Positions 25,470 through 34,854 of a DNA stretch of 64,000 nt are shown piece after piece. The DNA comes from Flavobacterium algicola (lineage in GTDB: Bacteria; Bacteroidota; Bacteroidia; Flavobacteriales; Flavobacteriaceae): assembly GCF_022399565.1 (NCBI RefSeq), contig NZ_JAJTUT010000001.1, forward strand, positions 919,336 to 983,335, written 5' to 3'. The notes beneath the pieces were generated by a model. It was not told the DNA's origin and searched no databases. It worked only from the letters and a program-made list of their open reading frames with translations. The position numbers and the translations under genes are program-made. Position 1 is the first letter of the stretch, and the number at the start of each line of letters is the position of its first letter.

Positions 25470-27677
25470 TTATAAATCAAAATTCAGTCCAAAGACAATG
25501 TTTCTTCCAATATTGGGAATACCATCTGTTTTTAGGCGGGAAAGATGTGCGATATATGATTTATTGAAAAGGTTATTCCCGTTAAGATTAATTCTGAAGT
25601 TTGTTTTTCCTAGGGTAACGTTTCCTCCAAAACCTAGATTTACCAAACCATATCCGCTTGAAGCTGTTTCAAATCCGCTAACATTTTTTTGACTAAAAGT
25701 AGCATTGTAGCTCAAGGTAGCAAAAGCATCTTTCAACCAATCTCTAATTTTAAATTCTGTTCGAATGGTATTGTTCCAGTTATTTGCAGGTAGAAGTGGC
25801 AGATAATCACCGTTTTGCTTCTTACCTGTTACAGTTTCAAAACTTGTTTCAAAATGCAACCAATCTAGTGGATGCGGGTGAAAGTGCAAACCTGCTTCTC
25901 CTCCATATAATTTGGCATCGTTCTGAATATACTCATATACCAAGTTATCATCTAATGTTGCTCCTGTTGCATTGATATAAATGTAATTATTGATATGGTT
26001 GTAAAAACCATTTACAAAAAATTCAAAGTGAGAGTTTTTATATTCTATATTCAAATCGGTTTGCATATTCTGCTCGTTGTCCAAATTAGCATTACCTACT
26101 TCATAGCGATAAGTTCCTTCGTGCACACCGTTTGAAGATAATTCGGCCAAATTTGGAGCTCTAAAACCAGAGGCTAGATTCAACCTTAAAATAAGATCGG
26201 TAGCCAAATCTGTTTTGTATCCTAACGATGCATTAAAGCTATCAAATGAACGGTTTATTGGTTGAAAATAGCCTTCTTCGCCTATATCTCCATTCTCTTC
26301 TGTTATTACTTTTCGATTATCATAACGAAGCCCCCCTTGAATCACATTGGAATTCCACTCATAATTGGCGGTTCCAAAAACACCAATATCATTTGTTTTT
26401 GCATCTGGAATCAACAATTCTTCTCCTGCATTGGTATTGGTTTGATGCATACCTTGAAGGCCGATGATTGATTCTATTGCTCCCAATTTTGGCAAATGGT
26501 ACTTGGCATTAAAGTTTAAAGTATTAAGCTGCATCTGCAAAATAGCCTGAGGACTGTCCTCATATTCTCTCCTATTATTTGCGATGTATCCTAAATCAAG
26601 ATCTAATTTTGAACTTCCTATATACACAATAGAATTCAAACTCAATAAGTGGTTATCTATTCCCTGACGAGGAAATTCGGTATCTTTTGAAGTCGACTGT
26701 GCTTCTACTCCATTCTCTGGAATCCCCAAATCCAAACCATTATAGTTGTAACGAAAAACAGTAGAAAATCCGGAGTTACTGTATCCTATCGCTGTTTTCA
26801 AGTCGGTTTCATTATAGCGCGTATTGGTCACTCGATCACCATTTGGCACTTTATAATCAGAATGTGTCGAATAATTACCCCTTACTAAATACTTCCAATT
26901 TTCGGTAGATGTTTTAAGACCTAAAGAAGTACTTGAACCTAAAGTATTCGAAAATAACTTTTGACTAAAATTTGCCTTTATACTATTTGCATCAGCAAAC
27001 TTTTCTGGATTAAAGTACAGAACTCCACCCAAAGCATCTGAGCCGTATAATAATGAAGCAGGACCTTTGATAACTTCAACACTTTCTACTCCAGAATCAT
27101 TAAGTCCCAAACCATGTTCATCTCCAAACTGTTGGTTCTCGATACGCACACCTTGTGAATACACTAATATTCGGTTACCACTTAATCCGCGTATAACAGG
27201 TTTTCCTATAGAGGTTCCTGTTGAAACTTGCGATACTCCAGGAATTGTAGCCAATCCTTCAATCAGGGTCGAAGTTCCTTTTTCTTGCAACGACTGTATG
27301 CTTTCATGCGAGACTTTCATCACATTTTGAGATTGTATTTTACTAAAGGCCGTTGAAACAATAACCTCATCCATTTCGAATAGAGTTTGCTCCATAACCA
27401 ATTGTAATTTTCCCTCGTTTTGAAAAAGGTTTACTAACTTATTTTGCGTTCCAAAACCTACTAAAACGAATCGAATATTTAATTCTCTTTTTGGTAAATT
27501 CGAAAAGAAAAATTCTCCATTATCGTTGGTTGTTGTTCCTTTATGTAGTTCGGGAATATAGACAGATACTCCTGGCAAAGGTTTATTTTGAATGTCACTT
27601 ATTGTACCAGAGAGGATTTGTTGTGCTTGCAGCATTGTGCTTAATCCTAGAAATAGGATTAAAATATATTTTTTCAT
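25470..27677 (-). CDS. TonB-dependent outer-membrane receptor (metal-type)
   Basis: 735 residues. Signal peptide MKKYILILFLGLSTMLQAQ, then a carboxypeptidase-regulatory-like beta domain (about 20-100, GTISDIQNKPLPGVSVYIPE), a plug domain (about 115-225, with GKPVIRGLSGNRILVYSQGV and VEVIKGPASLLYGSDALGG), and a 22-strand barrel ending in IVFGLNFDL. The plug contains QQFGDEHGLGL, a His/Asp-rich segment seen in ZnuD-type receptors. No SusD-like gene follows, arguing against glycan uptake. A small His/Cys-rich exported protein is encoded about 300 bp upstream on the same strand. Uptake of a metal such as zinc or copper is therefore the best guess; the substrate is unproven. Confidence 0.9.
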   Translation of the reverse strand: MKKYILILFLGLSTMLQAQQILSGTISDIQNKPLPGVSVYIPELHKGTTTNDNGEFFFSNLPKRELNIRFVLVGFGTQNKLVNLFQNEGKLQLVMEQTLFEMDEVIVSTAFSKIQSQNVMKVSHESIQSLQEKGTSTLIEGLATIPGVSQVSTGTSIGKPVIRGLSGNRILVYSQGVRIENQQFGDEHGLGLNDSGVESVEVIKGPASLLYGSDALGGVLYFNPEKFADANSIKANFSQKLFSNTLGSSTSLGLKTSTENWKYLVRGNYSTHSDYKVPNGDRVTNTRYNETDLKTAIGYSNSGFSTVFRYNYNGLDLGIPENGVEAQSTSKDTEFPRQGIDNHLLSLNSIVYIGSSKLDLDLGYIANNRREYEDSPQAILQMQLNTLNFNAKYHLPKLGAIESIIGLQGMHQTNTNAGEELLIPDAKTNDIGVFGTANYEWNSNVIQGGLRYDNRKVITEENGDIGEEGYFQPINRSFDSFNASLGYKTDLATDLILRLNLASGFRAPNLAELSSNGVHEGTYRYEVGNANLDNEQNMQTDLNIEYKNSHFEFFVNGFYNHINNYIYINATGATLDDNLVYEYIQNDAKLYGGEAGLHFHPHPLDWLHFETSFETVTGKKQNGDYLPLLPANNWNNTIRTEFKIRDWLKDAFATLSYNATFSQKNVSGFETASSGYGLVNLGFGGNVTLGKTNFRINLNGNNLFNKSYIAHLSRLKTDGIPNIGRNIVFGLNFDL

Positions 27678-27974
27678 TTTGTTTGTTTTGTAGATAGTAG
27701 TACCCCTAGCTCATTATAAACTATAGGAATTGAAGACGAATTATTCGTATGTGAAAAAGCACGAACTAAACGCGTTTTTGGTTTTCCTTTAAAGATTAGC
27801 GGTAAATTTCAGACAGCTTACTATCTAAAAAAATAAGAATAGTATTTCAGCAAGCGTGGTCTTTAAAAATGGCAAAACAGACCGATTTTGTGCTGCAATT
27901 GATTTATAAAAAATTCAATTGTAAACCAAACCATTGACTACCAATAATCATAAAGAAGAACCAAAAGGAATTAT

Positions 27975-28322
27975 TTACAAAAAAAAGGGCGGCCCACGAA
28001 GAGTATGGAAACATCCAGAAAACGCACTAATTTTTTCGGCAGTAACCGAAAAATAAGGAATTAACTTAAAATCAAACTTAAATTGGAAATTGAAAATTTC
28101 AGCCGAAACATAGTTACCAAATGAGAAATGACAAACACTACACGACTCTGATTTATAATGAAGGTGTGTAATTTGCGTTTTATTCTCGTGGTTTTCATGA
28201 TGGCAATAATGTTGCGCTACTTCTTTGTAATGATGTATTTGCGCATGCACAGACTGCAACAGTATTGATAACAATACGGTTAACCCAAGTGAAAAGGCTA
28301 TGACAATCTGTTTCTTTTTCAT
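27975..28322 (-). CDS. Small exported His/Cys-rich protein upstream of TonB receptor
   Basis: 115 residues from the ATG at 28322; an ATG at 28346 adds eight residues ahead of the signal peptide. The signal peptide is MKKKQIVIAFSLGLTVLLSI and the mature part has a dense metal-ligand cluster (HHYKEVAQHYCHHENHEN, then HLHYKSESCSVCHF with CxxC). It ends in LRGPPFFL, a C-terminal pattern also seen in small metal-associated proteins of other bacteria. The terminator of asd lies just upstream, so this gene must have its own promoter. The TonB receptor follows on the same strand. A metal-binding or metal-sensing periplasmic role is likely, but no named family is assigned. Confidence 0.75.
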   Translation of the reverse strand: MKKKQIVIAFSLGLTVLLSILLQSVHAQIHHYKEVAQHYCHHENHENKTQITHLHYKSESCSVCHFSFGNYVSAEIFNFQFKFDFKLIPYFSVTAEKISAFSGCFHTLRGPPFFL

Positions 28323-28344
28323 GAAAGGCAAAGATAGGGAAAGC

Positions 28345-28400
28345 AAAAATAAAAAAAACCACCTGATTAATAAACATTCGTTTTATTAATCAGATGGTTT
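28345..28400 (-). terminator. Terminator of asd
   Basis: AAACCACCTGATTAATAAA (28356-28374) and TTTATTAATCAGATGGTTT (28382-28400) pair with one mismatch. Read on the minus strand the stem is followed by a T8 tract, so it terminates transcription coming from asd. Confidence 0.85.
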
Positions 28401-28503
28401 ATAATAGAGAAAAAGCTTTCTGTTAAATGAGAGTAGTTAAAATCATTTTAATCTCGACATCATCCATTTTAACCAAATTTAATATTATTGCAATTAATGC
28501 CGC

Positions 28504-29493
28504 TTAGACTAATTTAGCTGCAATTAAATATTCTGCGATTTGAATTGTGTTTGTAGCAGCTCCTTTTCTTAAGTTGTCTGCAACAATCCACATATTTAAA
28601 GTGTTTGCTTGGCTCTCATCACGACGGATTCTACCAACAAAAACTTCATTTTTACCTTCAGCATATCTTGGCATTGGGTAAGTAAAAGTATCTAAATTAT
28701 CTTGAACAACGATTCCGTCAGTATTGTGCAATAAAGTTCTCACCTCTGTTACATCAAAATCATTTGAGAACTCAACATTTACAGCCTCACTGTGCCCACC
28801 TACTACAGGAACACGCACAGCAGTTGCCGTTAATTTAATACTATCATCACCTAAGATTTTTTTGGTTTCATTAACCAATTTCATTTCTTCCTTAGTATAT
28901 CCATTATCCTCAAAACTGTCGCATTGTGGGATACAATTACGGTTAATTTTGTATTTATACACCATATCTCCTTCAACACCTGCACATTCATTTTCGAATT
29001 GTTGAACCGCTTTAACACCTGTTCCGGTAATCGATTGGTAAGTGGAAACAATTACGCGTTTTACATTGTATTTTTTGTGTAGTGGAGCCAAAGCTAGTAC
29101 CATTTGAATAGTAGAGCAATTTGGATTTGCGATAATCTTATCTTCTTTAGTTAATTCGGTAGCATTGATTTCTGGTACTACCAATTTTTTGGTAGGATCC
29201 ATTCTCCAAGCCGATGAGTTATCAATAACAGTTGTTCCAGCTTCAGCAAATTTTGGTGCCCAAATCAATGAAGTTTCTCCACCCGCAGAAAATAATGCAA
29301 TATCTGCTTTCATATCTACAGCTGTTTGCAAACCAACTACTTTGTATTTTGTTCCTTTGAATTCAATTTCCTTTCCAACTGATCTTTCTGATGCAACAGG
29401 AATTAATTCCGTTACAGGAAAATTTCTTTCAGCCAAAACTTTTAACATGATTTCGCCCACCATACCGGTAGCTCCTACTACTGCTATTCTCAT
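28504..29493 (-). CDS. asd: Aspartate-semialdehyde dehydrogenase
   Basis: 329 residues, the usual length. NADP-binding start MRIAVVGATGMVGEIMLKVL, catalytic cysteine C126 in IIANPNCSTIQM, and the active-site histidine in VVGGHSEAVNVEF. It reduces aspartyl phosphate to aspartate semialdehyde, the branch point to lysine/diaminopimelate, threonine and methionine. It is flanked by its own promoter (29536-29565) and terminator, so it is probably monocistronic. Confidence 0.97.
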   Translation of the reverse strand: MRIAVVGATGMVGEIMLKVLAERNFPVTELIPVASERSVGKEIEFKGTKYKVVGLQTAVDMKADIALFSAGGETSLIWAPKFAEAGTTVIDNSSAWRMDPTKKLVVPEINATELTKEDKIIANPNCSTIQMVLALAPLHKKYNVKRVIVSTYQSITGTGVKAVQQFENECAGVEGDMVYKYKINRNCIPQCDSFEDNGYTKEEMKLVNETKKILGDDSIKLTATAVRVPVVGGHSEAVNVEFSNDFDVTEVRTLLHNTDGIVVQDNLDTFTYPMPRYAEGKNEVFVGRIRRDESQANTLNMWIVADNLRKGAATNTIQIAEYLIAAKLV

Positions 29494-29535
29494 CGTATAT
29501 CTGTATTACTTATTTTTAATTTGATTTTTGAATTG

Positions 29536-29565
29536 CAAAAGTAAGTAATATCTATTTCTAAACAA
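29536..29565 (-). promoter_or_regulatory. Promoter of asd
   Basis: On the minus strand: TTG (29565-29563), 19 nt, TACTTTTG (29543-29536), a full match to the Bacteroidota consensus. The expected leader is about 35 nt. Confidence 0.75.
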
Positions 29566-29710
29566 GCACGCTAACAAAAAATAACAAATTGTTATAATTA
29601 TAACAATTGCATTCTCAAACATCAAAACGCCGTTTATCCATTCTTAAGCAATTGACAGTAAGCATTCATTTGCATTCCGCAGTTGCTATACTATTATTTT
29701 AAAATCACAA

Positions 29711-29740
29711 AAAAACCGCTTCAGGATTGAAGCGGTTTTT
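29711..29740 (-). terminator. Terminator after mscL
   Basis: AAAAACCGCTTCA and TGAAGCGGTTTTT form a perfect 13-bp stem with loop GGAT, about 25 nt beyond the mscL stop; usable in both directions. Confidence 0.9.
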
Positions 29741-29764
29741 GTTATCTGATAAGATTAACTGAAA

Positions 29765-30184
29765 TTATTTTTTCAATAAATCTCTAATTTGCATCAACAA
29801 TTCTTCTTGAGTTGGTCCTGCAGGTGCTGCTGGTGCCGCTGCTGCTTCTTTCTTTTTAGTAGCTTCAGCTGCTCTTAAAATTAGGAATATAAAAAATGCT
29901 ACAATTACAAAATTGATGATAGCTTGCACTAAATTACCATAAGTAATTACAGCTGCTTCTGCTGCTTGAGCTGCCTCAAGACTCTCGTAGTTGTTTCCAT
30001 CTAAAGCTATAAATTTTGTAGTAAAGTCTACACCTCCAGTAATCAAACCAACAATTGGCATAATAACATCGTCTACTGCTGATGCAATAATTTTGCTAAA
30101 TGCACCACCAATAACTACGGCAGTTGCTAAACTTAATACATCACCTTTCATTAAAGAGGCTTTGAAATCGCTAAAAAATCCCAT
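29765..30184 (-). CDS. mscL: Large-conductance mechanosensitive channel MscL
   Basis: 139 residues. The pore-lining first helix is clear ([20 protein letters not shown], then [19 protein letters not shown]), followed by a periplasmic loop, the second helix ([18 protein letters not shown]) and the C-terminal bundle ending in [14 protein letters not shown]. An Ala/Pro-rich linker precedes that bundle. MscL pentamers open under membrane tension and release solutes during osmotic downshock. It has its own terminator; no promoter could be identified with confidence. Confidence 0.97.
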   Translation of the reverse strand: MGFFSDFKASLMKGDVLSLATAVVIGGAFSKIIASAVDDVIMPIVGLITGGVDFTTKFIALDGNNYESLEAAQAAEAAVITYGNLVQAIINFVIVAFFIFLILRAAEATKKKEAAAAPAAPAGPTQEELLMQIRDLLKK

Positions 30185-30263
30185 ATTTTTTCGTTTTAAA
30201 ATTGAATGCTAAAGTAATAAATAATTTTAACACTATTTAACATTTGCCGATGAAAGACATTTA

Positions 30264-32708
30264 TCATCTATAAAATACACGTTTTACACGTTGTGAAATA
30301 CTGGTTAAAATTTCGTACGGTATCGTATGTAAAGCAACCGCTATTTCGACTACAGTAGGATCCTCTCCAAAAATAATCACATCATCTCCTTCATTACAAG
30401 CAACTTCGGTGACATCAACCATTAACATATCCATGCAAATACTACCTGTAATCTTGGCTTTTTGATTTTTTATTTTCACATATCCTACTCCATTTCCCCA
30501 ACCGCGCGAGATTCCATCTGCATAGCCTATTGGAATAGTTGCGATTTTTGTTTCTTGCACCGCCATAAATCGTCTGCCGTAGCCCACACTATCACCCGCG
30601 GGTATAGTACGAATTTGTGAAATAATTGATTTTAAAGTTCCTACATTTTCAAGAAATTTTTGTTCTTCTGGATCATTTGAAACTCCATATATTCCAATTC
30701 CTAGACGCACCATATTAAATTGAGCTTCTGGAAAATTGCTAATACCCGAAGTATTTAATATGTGTCTAATAGGATTAATTTGGAGCGCCTCCATCATTTG
30801 AGTGGATAGTTCATCAAAAAGTTGGATTTGACCTTTTGCAAAATCATAATGCGTTCTGTCGTCACTAGTGGCCATGTGCGACAAAATACTTTTTACCTGC
30901 ACTGCATCAGTTGTCTTTAGAATCCGAATTAAGTCAGGAATATCTTTTCGCTCAAATCCCAAACGATGCATACCTGTGTCTATCTTAATATGAATTGGGA
31001 AGTTTTTTATTTTTTTACTTTCAGCAATTTTTAGAAAATTATTCAAGCCTCGCAAACTGTATATTTCTGGTTCTAATTGGTATTGAATAATAGAAGAAAA
31101 ACTCGTGCTCTCTGGATTTAATACCATAATAGGTAATCGTATTCCATCGTTTTTTAACGAAATTCCCTCATCAGCAAAAGCTACACCTAGATAGTCAACC
31201 TGATTGTGTTCTAATAAACTAGCAATCTCTAGTCCGCCATTGCCATAACCAAAGGCTTTGACCATCACCATAATTTTGACATCGGGCTGCAATTTGGCTT
31301 TAAAGAAATTCAAATTATCACTTAGAGCGTTCAGGTTTATTTCCAAAACCGTTTCGTGTTTTTTTTCTTCGAGAACTGCAACGATTTCTTCAAATTCAAA
31401 TGACCTTGCCCCTTTGACCAAAACAGTTTCATTCGAAAAATCTAAATTTCGAAAATCATCTAAAAAATCAGCTGTATTGGGATAAGTAATGCAATTAAAA
31501 AAAAGATCTTTAAAGGCAGCTATCGTTTGTCCAATCCCAATTACACGCTGAATATGATTGGCAACGACCAATTTGGCCACTTGATTGTACAAAACTTCAT
31601 CTGTCAAACCACTTTGAAAAATGTCTGAAAGAATCAACGTCTTCTTTTGAAATTTATTCTGACTTTCTAAAAAGTCCAATGCAATTTTCAACGACTGAAA
31701 ATCAGAACTGTAACTATCATCAATTAAGCTACAATTGTTAATTCCATTCTTCACCACTAGTCTCATTTCTACGGGATATAATAATGACATTCTCGCACAG
31801 ATGGTTGCGTTATCGTACTCCATATATAACATGACGAGCAAACATGAAATAGCATTTTCTATCGACGCCATATCTTCAAACGGAATCTGGACATCATGAC
31901 ATTGCCCTTTATAGCTATAGTATATCTTTGACTTTTGACTTTTTGTTTCTATTTTCGAAATAAAAACTTCGGCCGAATTATCCTCAAAACTCCAGCTAAA
32001 CTTTTTTATGGTAGCAGGAAGTAAACCATCTACGGTTTTAACTTTTTTATAAATTAAAACGCCAGCATTCTTAAAAAGCTTTAGTTTTTCTTCGATTTTT
32101 TGATTGGTACTTTCAAATCCTTCATCATGAGAAGTTCCAATATTGGTTAAGACACCAATAGTAGGTTTTACAATAGGTTCTAATTTTTCCATTTCGGTAA
32201 CAGTAGAAATACCAGCCTCAAAAATCCCCAGGTTGTGCTTTTCATTACTGCCTAAAATTGACAATGGCACCCCTACCTGAGAGTTAAAACTTTTTGGTGA
32301 CCTTATAATATTAAAATCTGGACTTAATAAAAAATTCATCCATTCTTTTACGATGGTCTTACCATTACTACCGGTAATACCGATTACTGGAAAATGAAAC
32401 AAACTGCGGTAATAGGCCGCAAATTGTTGCAATGCAGCCAGCGTATTTTCTACCAGTAAAAAATTAGCTTTTCCCTCGAGACCTTTTGGGATATAGTTCA
32501 CAACAAAGTTTCCAACTCCGTCAGCTATCAAGTCTTTTACATAAATATGACCATCATTGTTTGGTCCTATTATCGAAAAAAACAAAGTATGTGCTCCATT
32601 ATGAGAGGATCGACTGTCGATTGAGACATGCTCGATCATAATATCGCTGCTCTCTGAAGAACAGCTTGCCGACAAAACTGAAATAATATTTTTTAAAAGA
32701 ATGTTCAT
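30264..32708 (-). CDS. murF-alr: Bifunctional MurF ligase / alanine racemase
   Basis: 814 residues in two parts. The first 450 residues are a Mur ligase with P-loop GITGSNGKTIVKEW and FEAGISTVTEMEKL, matching MurF (UDP-MurNAc-tripeptide:D-Ala-D-Ala ligase). Residues about 450-814 are an alanine racemase: the PLP lysine is in VMVKAFGYGNGG, the substrate segment in HIKIDTGMHRLGF, and the catalytic tyrosine in SVGYGRRFMA. The fusion joins D-alanine supply to its use in peptidoglycan precursor synthesis and is a normal feature of the Bacteroidota. No break or missing active-site residue was seen in either half. Confidence 0.96.
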   Translation of the reverse strand: MNILLKNIISVLSASCSSESSDIMIEHVSIDSRSSHNGAHTLFFSIIGPNNDGHIYVKDLIADGVGNFVVNYIPKGLEGKANFLLVENTLAALQQFAAYYRSLFHFPVIGITGSNGKTIVKEWMNFLLSPDFNIIRSPKSFNSQVGVPLSILGSNEKHNLGIFEAGISTVTEMEKLEPIVKPTIGVLTNIGTSHDEGFESTNQKIEEKLKLFKNAGVLIYKKVKTVDGLLPATIKKFSWSFEDNSAEVFISKIETKSQKSKIYYSYKGQCHDVQIPFEDMASIENAISCLLVMLYMEYDNATICARMSLLYPVEMRLVVKNGINNCSLIDDSYSSDFQSLKIALDFLESQNKFQKKTLILSDIFQSGLTDEVLYNQVAKLVVANHIQRVIGIGQTIAAFKDLFFNCITYPNTADFLDDFRNLDFSNETVLVKGARSFEFEEIVAVLEEKKHETVLEINLNALSDNLNFFKAKLQPDVKIMVMVKAFGYGNGGLEIASLLEHNQVDYLGVAFADEGISLKNDGIRLPIMVLNPESTSFSSIIQYQLEPEIYSLRGLNNFLKIAESKKIKNFPIHIKIDTGMHRLGFERKDIPDLIRILKTTDAVQVKSILSHMATSDDRTHYDFAKGQIQLFDELSTQMMEALQINPIRHILNTSGISNFPEAQFNMVRLGIGIYGVSNDPEEQKFLENVGTLKSIISQIRTIPAGDSVGYGRRFMAVQETKIATIPIGYADGISRGWGNGVGYVKIKNQKAKITGSICMDMLMVDVTEVACNEGDDVIIFGEDPTVVEIAVALHTIPYEILTSISQRVKRVFYR

Positions 32709-32897
32709 GGTCTTGTATAATCTATTTCAAAAATAACACTTCTTAAGCATATCCTTACCGCACCAGTCCTTTATTTCGAAAAAACCTTGACAAGTCACCT
32801 CACATTAACTGTTACTATTTGGGTCCAATGAAATATCTCCAATTCATAATCCGCAACAATTTTATTATATTTGTTTTACTAACTAAGAACTATTGAT

Positions 32898-33503
32898 TTG
32901 AAAAAGTTTCTCACCTTTTTTTCCTACCTATTCCACCCTTTGTTTATACCATTGTATGCAACCTTTTTCTACGTTTTTGCAAACCAATCAGTTGCTTTAA
33001 CTAGGGAAAAATTGTTTATATTCCTTCAAGTTGTAGTGATCACTATAATCGTTCCGTTATTAGTATTTGTTCTATTGCGATCTGTGGGGAAAATTGGTTC
33101 TGTAATGGCGCCAAAAATTGCTGAGCGAAAAATTCCTTTGGTCGTACAAATTTTTCTAATTATTTTATTACTAAAAAAAGGAATTACGATTGACCGCTAC
33201 TTAGAATTTCATTTCTTCTTTTTAGGTGCTTTAGTAAGCACGCTCATTGCTTTACTTTTGTTATTCCTCAGGACAAAAGCGAGCTTGCACATGATTGGAA
33301 TAAGTGCTTTGACATTATTTGTAATCGGACTGAGTTTGCATTTTCAAACTCACAACATATTATGGATCAGTTTTTTGATTTTAATGAATGGTGTAGTAGC
33401 TTCCTCCCGACTTGAAATGAAAGCGCACAGTCTCATCGAACTGATTTTGGGCTTTTTTATTGGTAGTATCCCTCAACTATTACTCATGTACATTTGGTTA
33501 TAA
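32898..33503 (+). CDS. PAP2-like integral membrane protein with degenerate active site
   Basis: 201 residues from a TTG start (no in-frame ATG nearby; the following KKFLTFFSYLFHPLF is typical of the family's first residues). Six hydrophobic segments. The three PAP2 phosphatase motifs can be recognised in altered form: KIAERKIP for KX6RP, ASLHM for PSGH, and SRLEMKAHSLIE for SRX5HX3D with the last Asp replaced by Glu. Activity is therefore doubtful. A -7 box TATATTTG (32866-32873) lies upstream but the TTG box is imperfect. It converges with the PorT-like gene and overlaps it by 6 nt. Confidence 0.72.
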   Translation: MKKFLTFFSYLFHPLFIPLYATFFYVFANQSVALTREKLFIFLQVVVITIIVPLLVFVLLRSVGKIGSVMAPKIAERKIPLVVQIFLIILLLKKGITIDRYLEFHFFFLGALVSTLIALLLLFLRTKASLHMIGISALTLFVIGLSLHFQTHNILWISFLILMNGVVASSRLEMKAHSLIELILGFFIGSIPQLLLMYIWL

Positions 33504-34199
33504 AATATAAAATATAATCCCCATGTTAAGGGCGTTCATATTTAATTTGTCATCACCAATTTTTGCCGATTTGAATAAAGAATTTAAACCATAGTAAGCA
33601 TAGATATTGAAGGTATTGTATCCAGTGGACAAATAAAGTCCATATTGTAATTTATCAAAATCCTTATTATTGGTAATTACTGTTTTGCCATCATCATCAG
33701 TAGAAACATAACGGTCATAAAGCAAATAACTAAATTTAACCCCACCATAAATACGCCAAAATTTATACGATTGATAGGTTGATGTTCGCCAACGAAATTC
33801 AATTGGAACATCTACAAATACTTGCGAAAAACGATTTCTACTGTAATCTGAATCTGAGTCAAATACGGTATATGTATTCGAGTCACCACTTTGTTTTATC
33901 TCTAAATTCTGGAGATAATTATTGTACGTAAATCCAATTCCCGTAGCAAAGGCTTTATTTCGTTGCTTGTTTATTGGCATGTCCCTTAAAAAACCAGCTG
34001 AGAAACCTGTAGAAAACTTATTTTGTTCTACATCTTCTGGTTTATTTTGAAGTGTATTATAGGTAAAACCGAAATAAAACTGATCCTCTCTATATAATGA
34101 ATCAACCACAATTATCATTGGTTTCTCTACGACTTCATCAATTTGAGCATAGGTACTGAAAAACGAAAACAAATAGAAAAAGAGCAATAGTTGTCGCAT
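33498..34199 (-). CDS. PorT-like outer-membrane beta-barrel protein
   Basis: 233 residues. Signal peptide MRQLLLFFYLFSFFSTYAQ, then alternating beta-strand sequence through to a terminal aromatic strand (LNMGIIFYIL). Segments such as VFVDVPIEFRWRTS and FWRIYGGVKFSYLLY resemble PorT, an eight-stranded barrel needed for type IX secretion and gliding. The two type IX cargo proteins elsewhere in the window make such a component expected in this genome. It could instead be a paralogue with another role, so I give no gene symbol. Confidence 0.7.
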   Translation of the reverse strand: MRQLLLFFYLFSFFSTYAQIDEVVEKPMIIVVDSLYREDQFYFGFTYNTLQNKPEDVEQNKFSTGFSAGFLRDMPINKQRNKAFATGIGFTYNNYLQNLEIKQSGDSNTYTVFDSDSDYSRNRFSQVFVDVPIEFRWRTSTYQSYKFWRIYGGVKFSYLLYDRYVSTDDDGKTVITNNKDFDKLQYGLYLSTGYNTFNIYAYYGLNSLFKSAKIGDDKLNMNALNMGIIFYIL

Positions 34200-34320
34200 T
34201 GTAAAGCTAGTATATTTGAATAATTAAAAATATAACTACAAATATAAATATTTATAGTGAGCTCTAACGACTTAGGTTTACTAGTTATTGTAGAAACTGA
34301 CAGTTAAAAGGTTTACTAAA

Positions 34321-34358
34321 AACAAAAAATGCTGCTCTTTAGGGCAGCATTTTTTGTT
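34321..34358 (-). terminator. Terminator after tRNA-Ser
   Basis: AACAAAAAATGCTGC and GCAGCATTTTTTGTT form a perfect 15-bp stem with loop TCTTTAGG, three nt beyond the 3' end of the tRNA on the minus strand. Confidence 0.9.
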
Positions 34359-34360
34359 TG

Positions 34361-34447
34361 CAGAGAGGAAGGGATTCGAACCCTCGATGCAGTTGCCCAC
34401 ATACTAGCTTTCCAGGCTAGCTCTTTCAACCACTCAGACACCTCTCT
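34361..34447 (-). tRNA. tRNA-Ser (GGA)
   Basis: 87 nt, class II with a long variable arm. Acceptor AGAGAGG pairs with CCTCTCT, discriminator G; anticodon loop CTGGAAA gives GGA; T arm GGGTTCGAATCCC. CCA is not encoded. Confidence 0.96.
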
Positions 34448-34854
34448 AATTGGGATTGCAAATAACCTAAAAAAAATCGACTAAAAAAATAATTTCGAAA
34501 GATATTATACATCTATTTCTACAAATAATGCGGTTAAAATAATGATGCAAATAACTCTTATAACTACTCCACTTTTTTATTCAAACAAAACTATTCATAA
34601 TTGTAAAAATCAATTGCTATCCTTTTTAAGCTATTAGCATTTTAGCAACTCTGTGACTACCATTATATGGATTACTTTGAACATACTCGAACTAGTACGA
34701 GATTCAAATTGAAACATAGACCTTACAAGGCAAATTACATAATCCAATAACTTTTCTACGCTAGCGTATTGCAGAATATTCAACAAATTGAAGAGAAACA
34801 TTAATTTTTTTAATGAATTCATAATAGCGACCTTTGCGGCAAATATAAAATGGC
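34448..34854. other. Gene-free region between tRNA-Ser and MFS gene
   Basis: About 400 bp of AT-rich sequence. A 62-codon open frame on the minus strand (34634-34822) has no recognisable features and looks random. No repeat, terminator or clear promoter was identified. Confidence 0.5.

Noticed and set aside
34634..34822. 62-codon minus-strand frame between tRNA-Ser and the MFS gene
   Set aside because: No recognisable feature and no transcription signal.
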